This document shows, in pieces, positions 58,197-64,000 of a stretch of 64,000 nt of DNA (its first letter is position 1; every line of letters begins with the position of its first letter). Both the position numbers and the translations under genes were made by a program. The notes beneath the pieces were generated by a model, which had not been told where the DNA came from, did no database searches, and worked only from the letters and a program-made list of their open reading frames with translations. This stretch comes from Thermococcus sp. (GTDB lineage Archaea > Methanobacteriota_B > Thermococci > Thermococcales > Thermococcaceae): the NCBI RefSeq assembly GCF_027063845.1, contig NZ_JAMOQU010000103.1, positions 1-64,000 of the forward strand. Reading direction: 5' to 3'.

Positions 58197-58255
58197 GGCG
58201 TCAGACCCTAAGGTCGTCCTCACCGCTCGGGAATCCGCCGTAGTCATCATCCGCC
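58197..58255 (-). ncRNA. C/D box guide RNA
   Basis: On the minus strand: C box ATGATGA (58250-58244), 13-base guide (58243-58231), D' box CCGA (58230-58227), 3-base spacer, C' box GTGAGGA (58223-58217), 12-base guide CGACCTTAGGGT (58216-58205), D box CTGA (58204-58201). A 4-bp terminal stem joins 58255-58252 with 58200-58197. Spacings fit archaeal C/D RNAs guiding 2'-O-methylation. The target nucleotide of the D guide pairs with the A five bases upstream of box D. Lies between convergent genes. Confidence 0.8.
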
Positions 58256-58285
58256 GTCTAGGGTTTGAGAAGAGGTTCTTAAAGC

Positions 58286-58999
58286 TCACGAAAGGATGTA
58301 GAATATCCCTGCTCCTGCGAGGCCGCCGAGCAGGCTCGCGAGGAAGTTCGTTGAGTTGTTGTCGGTGATTTCCCTGTTCTCAAGCGTCGCCCCAATAAGG
58401 CTGTCGAGGTTGACCCCTATGAAGCCCCCTATAATGACCGCTATGAACATCTGAAGTTTGTGCTGGGTCAGGGGAAGGGCGAAGAGCACTATCACCAGGC
58501 AACCGAGGAAGGCGAAGAGCTCGCCGGCGAGCGAGATTGCGCCGTTGGTTCCTGGTCTCGCTGGTTTGAAGTTTGTGATTAGCCGTGGCTTCCTTCCGAA
58601 GACCTTTCCGAGCTCACTCGCAAGGGTGTCACCGTTTACCGTAGCGATGCTTGCAAAGGTCGCCGCCCAGAAGGTGTCCATCATTGAGAGCTTCTCGAGG
58701 ACGAGAAAGAGAACCACCGCGAGACCGTTACCGAGAACGTTGCCCCAGCTCCTTACCCCGCCGTTAGACTGGGCAACGCCGTTCTTCCGCTTTTCATTGT
58801 ATCGGTATTTGGTTGCCAGGACTCCGAGAACCACGAAGGCGAGGAGCGCGAGGAACGGGTAGATACCACCGAGTTCAATGACAGCCAGTCCGAGAAGTGC
58901 AGCTGAAAGGGCACCCTTCCCGTCGAAAGCCCTCAGCTTGTAGGAACCAGCGCCGAGCACTGCAACGATTGCAACGTCAGTGATGAGCCTTTCGAGCAT
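58286..58999 (-). CDS. DUF92 family integral membrane protein
   Basis: 237 aa with about six membrane helices. DUF92 segments: GAGSYKLRAFDGKGALSAAL, FWAATFASIATVNGDTLASE, GTNGAISLAGELFAFLGCLV and GFIGVNLDSLIGATLENREI. Plant and cyanobacterial members (VTE6) are phytyl-phosphate kinases; an isoprenoid-phosphate kinase role in archaeal lipid metabolism is an inference. ATG 58999 with AGGTG at 59006-59010. Confidence 0.88.
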   Translation of the reverse strand: MLERLITDVAIVAVLGAGSYKLRAFDGKGALSAALLGLAVIELGGIYPFLALLAFVVLGVLATKYRYNEKRKNGVAQSNGGVRSWGNVLGNGLAVVLFLVLEKLSMMDTFWAATFASIATVNGDTLASELGKVFGRKPRLITNFKPARPGTNGAISLAGELFAFLGCLVIVLFALPLTQHKLQMFIAVIIGGFIGVNLDSLIGATLENREITDNNSTNFLASLLGGLAGAGIFYILS

Positions 59000-59065
59000 C
59001 TCTGACACCTGGGCTGAATTATGGATGGAGTTTATTACGCTTTCCCTTACGAAGTGGAAGAAAAA

Positions 59066-59515
59066 TCAGAGGGCTTCAAACTTGACCGTCTCAGTAATGA
59101 ACGTTATGTCAAGGTGCTCTATGCCCGGTATCTTCTTGGTGACCTCTGCTATAATCTTCTCGAGCTCCCTCATGTCCTTCGGGCCGATTATGTGGATGAC
59201 GAGGTTGTGGGAACCGAGGGCACGCTGGATTATCTTGACGTTCTCGTCCTCCTTGAGGGTTTCTATTATTTTATCGATGTCCTTCTCAGGCCTAATGGTG
59301 ACACCGAGAATGACATAAATGTAACCGAGGGCATCGTAGTTCGGTATGACGGTGTACTTTAATATAACCCCGTTCTGCTCAAGCCTGTTCATCCTCCTCG
59401 AAATCCTCTGCCTGGTCGTGCCGAGAAGCTCGGCAAGCTCCTTGTAAGTAAGGCGGGCGTTCTTAGCAAGCAACTTCAAAATCCGAAGGTCAACAGCGGT
59501 TATTTTATCGCTCAT
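59066..59515 (-). CDS. Lrp/AsnC family transcriptional regulator
   Basis: 149 aa. Helix-turn-helix (TAVDLRILKLLAKNARLTYK, ELAELLGTTRQRISRRMNRL) and the C-terminal RAM effector domain (YIYVILGVTIRPEKDIDKII; IQRALGSHNLVIHIIG; HLDITFITETVKFEAL). SD GGAGGTG at 59520-59526. The A/T-rich box A on the minus strand is near 59560-59570. The effector amino acid is not predictable. Confidence 0.94.
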   Translation of the reverse strand: MSDKITAVDLRILKLLAKNARLTYKELAELLGTTRQRISRRMNRLEQNGVILKYTVIPNYDALGYIYVILGVTIRPEKDIDKIIETLKEDENVKIIQRALGSHNLVIHIIGPKDMRELEKIIAEVTKKIPGIEHLDITFITETVKFEAL

Positions 59516-59687
59516 CCGCTCACCTCCGTTTTAGTTAGTGGAGAAATTTGCCAACATCTATAAAAATATTTCGTTCTCAAAAACTTTTTCGGGTCATTCG
59601 GTTATTCTAAAGCGCCAGGGCTTGGGCAAAGCTTGGGAAAAATGTAGAACAGGATGTTAAAAATAACACGCGGTTACTTCTGAATAA
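59516..59687. other. intergenic region between MazG and Lrp genes
   Basis: A/T-rich; the part near 59516-59575 is the Lrp promoter. No RNA gene boxes or coding sequence recognised in 59576-59687. Confidence 0.4.
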
Positions 59688-59990
59688 TTACCAAGTTTTC
59701 GAACTCACTGATTTGGAATCCCTAAATCTGTATTTCTCAACGCTCACCTTGAGGGCTTCCCCCGCGTCTATCCCGTAGTGGTTGGCTATGCAGAGGATGG
59801 CGAACAGAACATCGCCGAGCTCCTCGCGGAGTTTTTCCTCGTCGGCCTTTCCCTTGATTCCCTCGTAGCCAAGCATTGCATCCGCCAGCTCACCCAGCTC
59901 TTCCATCAGGGCCGCGAGCATCTCAAAAGGACCCCAGTATCCGCCGAGCTCCTGAATGAGCTCATCCACGAGTTTCTGCCACTCATTCAC
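59688..59990 (-). CDS. MazG-like nucleotide pyrophosphohydrolase
   Basis: 100 aa. MazG EExxE ... EExxD pattern: MEELGELADAM (near residue 31) and KLREELGDVLFAILCIANHY (near 55). The family hydrolyses (d)NTPs to monophosphates. GTG 59990 is chosen because it opens NEWQKLVDELIQELGGYWGP and overlaps the ArsR stop by 8 bases; in-frame codons further upstream lie within the arsR gene. Confidence 0.88.
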   Translation of the reverse strand: MNEWQKLVDELIQELGGYWGPFEMLAALMEELGELADAMLGYEGIKGKADEEKLREELGDVLFAILCIANHYGIDAGEALKVSVEKYRFRDSKSVSSKTW

Positions 59991-60372
59991 CGAAGAGCTC
60001 CCCCCTGACCTTGGCGAGATACTCCTCGATAACGTCACGCTTCGCCCTGTAGAAGCGCATCCTTCCCTCCTTCCTTTCCTCGACGAGGCCAAGGGACTTG
60101 AGCGTCCTCAGGTGGTGGCTTATGAGGGTCTGGTCCTGCTGAAGCGCCTCGGAGATGAGGCAGACGCAGAGCCACTGGTCGCGAAGGAGCTTCAGAATCG
60201 CAAGCCTGAGCGGGTTCGACAGAACCTTGAGGAACTTCACACTTTCATCGTCAACTTCTGGCTCTATCTCAGCCTCCAGTTCGGGGATTCCACACCTCTC
60301 CACACACCGCATAACGGTCTTCTTCTGCCTTTCGTCGAGTTTTTCAAGGAGCTCCCTGACCTTCACGTGCAT
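59983..60372 (-). CDS. ArsR family regulator with Cys-containing motifs
   Basis: 129 aa. Winged helix: VKFLKVLSNPLRLAILKLLR, LISEALQQDQTLISHHLRTL, wing GLVEERKEGRMRFYRAKRDV. Cys in MRCVERCGIP (N-terminal) and LCVCLIS (helix 3 start, as in metal-sensing ArsR/SmtB) suggest a metal or redox site (inference). Start ATG 60372 or GTG 60366; a TTTTATTAA box A near 60397-60405 favours a short or absent leader. Overlaps the MazG gene, so one operon. Confidence 0.87.
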   Translation of the reverse strand: MHVKVRELLEKLDERQKKTVMRCVERCGIPELEAEIEPEVDDESVKFLKVLSNPLRLAILKLLRDQWLCVCLISEALQQDQTLISHHLRTLKSLGLVEERKEGRMRFYRAKRDVIEEYLAKVRGELFGE

Positions 60373-60408
60373 CACCGAGAAAGAATAACGTTGAGGATTA
60401 ATAAAACT

Positions 60409-60420
60409 TTTCATATGAAA
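60409..60420. promoter_or_regulatory. 12-bp palindrome upstream of ArsR promoter
   Basis: TTTCATATGAAA, perfect palindrome, directly upstream of the arsR box A and next to the stop of the JAMM gene. Possible activator site or BRE-overlapping operator. Confidence 0.4.
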
Positions 60421-60421
60421 C

Positions 60422-60790
60422 TTAATCCACAATCTCCATGGGCAACTCAACGCCGTCGCTCGAGTAGGCCCTCACGCTTTCCTCCGTGAAGGGCCAGGCT
60501 ATTATGAGATGAACCCCACCGAACTTTGAGAAGAACTCCAAATCGCCCTCAGAGGGCCACGGAGCAGGGCCCGGATGTGAGTGAACCGTTCCTTTAATGC
60601 TCTCATCGTAGGGAAGCATCCACGTGTCGAAGAATACACTTCTCGGCCCCGCGTGCTGGTTTGGAGCTATTAGAACCTCCTCGAAAATTCCATCCTTCTC
60701 CCTCAGGAAACCCGCGAACTCGTTTGGGTAGGCGTTTCTCGCGAGCTGGAGAAGGTACTCAAGGAGCTCGCGTCTAATCCTTACCTTCAT
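60422..60790 (-). CDS. JAMM/MPN+ metalloprotease
   Basis: 122 aa, archaeal single-domain JAB1/MPN. The metal motif is complete: Glu in NEFAGFL (residue 24) and HSHPGPAPWPSEGD (H-x-H-x10-D, near 71). Archaeal JAMM proteins such as the Pyrococcus enzyme remove ubiquitin-like SAMP modifiers; this is the likely role. No SAMP gene in the window. SD GGTGG upstream of ATG 60790. Confidence 0.92.
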   Translation of the reverse strand: MKVRIRRELLEYLLQLARNAYPNEFAGFLREKDGIFEEVLIAPNQHAGPRSVFFDTWMLPYDESIKGTVHSHPGPAPWPSEGDLEFFSKFGGVHLIIAWPFTEESVRAYSSDGVELPMEIVD

Positions 60791-60814
60791 GCTTCCACCT
60801 CAAAAGGAAAAGAA

Positions 60815-61201
60815 TCAGAGGACGGCGATGCATTCAATTTCGACCTTAACACCCTTGGGCAGGTTGGCCACTTCAACAACCGCCCTGGCGGGCTTCACCT
60901 TTGAAAAAAACCTCTCGTAGACCTCGTTGAATTTGGGATAGTCGTTGATGTCGCTGAGGAAGGCAGTGACCTTAACGATGTTCTCAACGCTTCCTCCCGC
61001 TTCTTCCACAATCGCCAGCATGTTCCTTATGGCCCTCTCGGCCTGTTCCTCGATGGTTTTGCCCACTATCTCCCCTGTCTCAGGGTCAATCGGTATCTGG
61101 CCGGAAACGAACAGGAACTTCCCGCCCTCAACCAGTATCGCCTGGCTGTAGGGCCCTATCGGCTTGGGGGCCTTCTCCGTGTAAACAACCCTCTTCTCCA
61201 T
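60815..61201 (-). CDS. ridA: RidA family (YjgF/UK114) deaminase
   Basis: Hydrolyses reactive enamine/imine intermediates from PLP enzymes to 2-oxoacids. 128 aa: EKAPKPIGPYSQAILVEGGK, VSGQIPIDPETGEIVG, and near the end KPARAVVEVANLPKGVKVEI with the conserved Arg and Glu. ATG 61201 has GGAGGTGA at 61207-61214. Confidence 0.95.
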   Translation of the reverse strand: MEKRVVYTEKAPKPIGPYSQAILVEGGKFLFVSGQIPIDPETGEIVGKTIEEQAERAIRNMLAIVEEAGGSVENIVKVTAFLSDINDYPKFNEVYERFFSKVKPARAVVEVANLPKGVKVEIECIAVL

Positions 61202-61212
61202 CCCAATCACCT

Positions 61213-61271
61213 CCGTCAGCGAAGCGAAGATTCCTCATCGTTTCCTCGGGTGTCCTCGGCTTCATCATCCT
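61213..61271 (-). ncRNA. C/D box guide RNA overlapping the DUF2666 stop codon
   Basis: On the minus strand: C box ATGATGA (61268-61262), 12-base guide AGCCGAGGACAC (61261-61250), D' CCGA (61249-61246), 7-base spacer, C' ATGAGGA (61238-61232), 12-base guide ATCTTCGCTTCG (61231-61220), D CTGA (61219-61216). The C box contains the TGA stop of the upstream gene (61267-61265), and box D lies beside the ridA SD. Both 12-base intervals match the archaeal standard. Confidence 0.78.
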
Positions 61272-62056
61272 TTCTTTTCGAGGTACTTTTCGAGGGATTT
61301 AGCGGGAACGTCAAGGGGGAGGCCTATTTTATCGAGCGCAATCCTGAGGGCGTAAACCCTCGCGTGCTCCTCGAAGGGCTCGTCCGCGTAGAGTGAAGGC
61401 TCGAACGCCTCGTAAGCCTCAATGACCTTTGGAATGTCCGATTTCTTGACCTTCTTGAAGGCCGAGAACTCCTCCTCGATTCCCCCCAAGTCTATGTCCG
61501 CGTAAACGGGGAGCTTAAGGGTGGCGGTTTCGTTTATGCTCGCGAGCAGTCTCGCCACGTCGAGCATCGGGGTCTTCTCGTCTATGATGAGCCTCTTAAC
61601 GACTATCCAGCGCCCGTGCTTCGCGGTGAAGTTGACGTGCTCGTCCTCGAAGGGAAACTCCACGTCAACGCCCTCGAGGATTCCTTCTGGGTAGTCAATG
61701 GGAACGAGGGGCCTGAGCGTCCCCCTAACGAGGTAGGCTTTGGCGACATCCACGAGGAGCTTCCTGAGCTTCTTGTCGGTCTCATTCACGAGGTTGCCGA
61801 GCTTCCTCGCGGTTCCGGGAGACTTGAGGGCAACGACGGTATCTGCCAGCGAGTCCTTCCTGAGCTCCTCCGCGAGGGTCTTCACACCCTCAACGTCTAT
61901 TGCATCGCTCAGGTAGCCACCAATCCTCGCGTTGACCGTGTTTGAAACTCCGGCCAAAAAGTGCGCTATTCCTTCGTTCTCCATATCGGTCAGCTTTTTG
62001 GCGACGTTCCAGTCCCCGTGTTTGGCTGTAAACGCGACGTGCTCCTCAACCTTCAT
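61265..62056 (-). CDS. DUF2666-like archaeal protein with internal duplication
   Basis: 263 aa. Two copies of a motif EHVAFTAKHGDWNVAKKL (residue 5) and EHVNFTAKHGRWIVVKRLI (near 138), each beginning a half of the protein, which indicates an internal duplication of about 130 residues. Soluble, no Cys, no known activity. Resembles the archaeal DUF2666 family. The stop codon lies inside the C box of the adjacent guide RNA. Confidence 0.78.
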   Translation of the reverse strand: MKVEEHVAFTAKHGDWNVAKKLTDMENEGIAHFLAGVSNTVNARIGGYLSDAIDVEGVKTLAEELRKDSLADTVVALKSPGTARKLGNLVNETDKKLRKLLVDVAKAYLVRGTLRPLVPIDYPEGILEGVDVEFPFEDEHVNFTAKHGRWIVVKRLIIDEKTPMLDVARLLASINETATLKLPVYADIDLGGIEEEFSAFKKVKKSDIPKVIEAYEAFEPSLYADEPFEEHARVYALRIALDKIGLPLDVPAKSLEKYLEKKG

Positions 62057-62151
62057 ACTCTCACCTGAGTTGAGTTCTTGCCCGGGCTTTTATCTTTTTC
62101 CACCGCCGTCGAAAAAGGTTATAAATCAACCGGGGCTCATTGGTCTTAGAG

Positions 62152-64000
62152 ATGAGAGAGGGAAAGGAGATGGGCGAGGAGGAGAAGGTTAGGGAAAAAC
62201 CCCTCCCGAGCGAGTACGGGGAAAAACTGGACCTCGGCGTCGAGTTCGAGACGACCGAGGAAATCAAGGTTCCCGAGAAGCTCATAGACCAGGTCATCGG
62301 GCAGGACCATGCGGTCGAGGTCATAAAAACTGCCGCAACTCAGAGAAGGCACGTTCTCCTAATCGGCGAACCGGGAACGGGCAAGTCCATGCTCGGTCAG
62401 GCGATGGCGGAGCTCCTTCCAACAGAGAACCTCGAAGACATTCTCGTTTTCCCGAACCCTGAAGACGAGAACATGCCCAAAATCAAGACCGTTCCGGCGT
62501 GCCAGGGGAGGCGGATAGTTGAGAAGTACCGCGAGAAGGCAAAGAGTCAGGAAAACGTGAAATCCTACATACTACTGCTCGTCATGTTTACCGTCATGTT
62601 CGCCCTATTTCTGCAGTTCACGGCAACGACGCTCCTCATGGGAATCTTCGTCATAATCCTCACCATGATGGCGCTCTCGAACATGCGCTTCAGGAACACC
62701 GTCCTCGTTCCCAAGCTCCTCGTTGACAACTGCGGAAGGACCAAGGCCCCGTTCATAGACGCGACGGGAGCGCACGCAGGTGCACTACTTGGCGACGTAA
62801 GGCATGACCCGTTCCAGTCCGGAGGCCTTGGAACTCCAGCCCACGAGCGCGTTGAGCCGGGAATGATACACCGCGCCCACAAGGGTGTCCTGTTCATAGA
62901 CGAGATAGCCACACTTTCCCTTAAGATGCAGCAGAGCCTCCTGACGGCAATGCAGGAGAAGAAGTTCCCGATTACGGGTCAGAGCGAGCTCTCAAGCGGA
63001 GCCATGGTGAGGACCGAGCCAGTTCCCTGTGACTTCATTCTCGTTGCCGCTGGAAACCTCGACACGATAGAGAAGATGCACCCTGCTTTGCGTTCGAGGA
63101 TTAGGGGCTACGGTTACGAGGTTTACATGAGAACCACGATGCCGGACACGATAGAGAACAGGAGAAAGCTCGTCCAGTTCGTTGCTCAAGAAGTTAAACG
63201 CGACGGCAAGATTCCGCACTTCACTCGCGAGGCCGTCGAGGAAATCGTTCGCGAAGCCCAGAAGAGGGCCGGCAGGAAGGGTCACCTCACGCTCCGCCTC
63301 CGCGACCTCGGCGGTATAGTGAGAGCCGCCGGAGACATTGCGATAAAGAAGGGCAAGAAGATTGTCGAGCGGGAAGACGTTCTTGAGGCACTCAAGCTCG
63401 CGAAGCCCCTCGAAAAGCAGCTCGCGGACTGGTACATCGAGAGGAAGAAGGAGTATCAGGTCATAAAGAGCGAGGGAAGTGAAATCGGGCGCGTTAACGG
63501 CCTAGCCGTCATCGGCGAGGAGAGCGGTATCGTACTGCCGATTGAGGCCGTTGTTGCCCCCGCCGCGAGCAAGGAGGAAGGAAAGATAATCGTCACAGGA
63601 AAGCTCGGAGAGATAGCGAAGGAGGCCGTTCAGAACGTCTCGGCCATAATCAAGCGCTACAAGGGCGAGGACATCAGCAGGTACGATATCCACGTCCAGT
63701 TCCTCCAGACCTACGAGGGTGTCGAAGGTGACTCCGCGAGCATAAGCGTTGCCACCGCCGTCATCTCGGCCCTTGAGAACATTCCGATAAGGCAGGACGT
63801 TGCCATGACCGGCTCGCTCAGCGTCCGCGGTGAGGTCCTGCCGATAGGCGGTGCGACGCCGAAGATTGAAGCTGCCATCGAGGCTGGCATAAAGAAGGTC
63901 ATAATCCCCAAGGCCAACGAGAAGGACGTCTTCCTGAGCCCGGACAAGGCTGAGAAAATAGAGATTTACCCGGTCGAGCGGATTGATGAGGTGCTCGAGA
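62152..64000 (+). CDS. lonB: membrane-bound ATP-dependent protease LonB, C-terminus outside window
   Basis: 616 residues visible. AAA+ domain: Walker [13 protein letters not shown] (near residue 75); two membrane helices inserted ([35 protein letters not shown]; about 140-180), typical of archaeal LonB; Walker [11 protein letters not shown] (near 245). Protease domain with the catalytic Ser528 (GDSASIS) and Lys571 ([10 protein letters not shown]). Main quality-control protease of archaea. ATG 62152 lies about 30 bases after box A TTATAAAT; ATG 62170 (GGAAAGGAG before it) is a possible alternative. Confidence 0.96.
   Translation, partial: MREGKEMGEEEKVREKPLPSEYGEKLDLGVEFETTEEIKVPEKLIDQVIGQDHAVEVIKTAATQRRHVLLIGEPGTGKSMLGQAMAELLPTENLEDILVFPNPEDENMPKIKTVPACQGRRIVEKYREKAKSQENVKSYILLLVMFTVMFALFLQFTATTLLMGIFVIILTMMALSNMRFRNTVLVPKLLVDNCGRTKAPFIDATGAHAGALLGDVRHDPFQSGGLGTPAHERVEPGMIHRAHKGVLFIDEIATLSLKMQQSLLTAMQEKKFPITGQSELSSGAMVRTEPVPCDFILVAAGNLDTIEKMHPALRSRIRGYGYEVYMRTTMPDTIENRRKLVQFVAQEVKRDGKIPHFTREAVEEIVREAQKRAGRKGHLTLRLRDLGGIVRAAGDIAIKKGKKIVEREDVLEALKLAKPLEKQLADWYIERKKEYQVIKSEGSEIGRVNGLAVIGEESGIVLPIEAVVAPAASKEEGKIIVTGKLGEIAKEAVQNVSAIIKRYKGEDISRYDIHVQFLQTYEGVEGDSASISVATAVISALENIPIRQDVAMTGSLSVRGEVLPIGGATPKIEAAIEAGIKKVIIPKANEKDVFLSPDKAEKIEIYPVERIDEVLE

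Overview
The window is a compact archaeal chromosome segment, almost certainly from a Thermococcus species (Thermococcales, Euryarchaeota). Evidence: SD motifs of GGTGAT/GGAGG type close to starts, TTTAAA-like box A promoters, a GINS-associated RecJ-like nuclease, a KEOPS Pcc1 gene, membrane LonB, archaeal S15 and S3Ae, the archaeal purine enzymes PurP and PurO, and CRISPR repeats ending in ATTGAAAG. No tRNA, rRNA, transposase or cas gene was seen. Genes are cut at both ends: a DUF190 gene on the left and lonB on the right.

Layout. 0-9.9 kb: coenzyme A synthesis (coaBC), an MscS channel, an Asp/Glu racemase-family protein, a NodU-type carbamoyltransferase overlapping an archaeal ATPase, proS and a 2-hydroxyacid dehydrogenase. 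9.9-11.4 kb: two tandem TauE/SafE permeases. 11.7-15.9 kb: a tandemly duplicated two-gene cassette, each copy a secreted helical protein followed by a membrane-anchored winged-helix protein. 16-21.6 kb: metG and cysS flanking a CRISPR array of 18 repeats and its leader. 21.7-26.1 kb: a long-tailed FKBP, an unknown protein, a CPBP-family membrane protein and a GNAT-ABC ATPase fusion. 26.2-31.8 kb: thiamine genes (thiDN, thi4, thiC) joined to purC-purP-purO; thiC and the purine pathway both draw on AIR. 31.7-35.0 kb: a bacterial-type riboflavin operon (ribD, ribE, ribBA, ribH).

35-46.8 kb: prolyl oligopeptidase, a KaiC-like ATPase with an aIF2B-like protein, a secreted multidomain protein, a cobalamin adenosyltransferase, a Roadblock protein, an MFS exporter, an ArsR / membrane protein / DUF4097 operon and an AEC transporter. 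46.9-54.1 kb: an overlapping five-gene operon for an uncharacterised cell-surface system (two lipoproteins, a protein with about 15 calcium-binding repeats, and two small soluble proteins). 54.1-58.2 kb: an information-processing block (S15, GAN nuclease, Pcc1, S3Ae, THUMP/SPOUT protein). 58.2-64 kb: DUF92, Lrp, MazG/ArsR, JAMM, RidA, DUF2666 and lonB, with two C/D box guide RNA genes on the minus strand.

The best candidates for something undescribed are the duplicated cassette at 11.7-15.9 kb and the surface operon at 47.3-54.1 kb. The two C/D box RNAs, the structured element in the CRISPR leader and several perfect palindromes at predicted transcription starts are further features that protein annotation alone would miss. 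All functions are inferred from sequence by eye; no database search was run.
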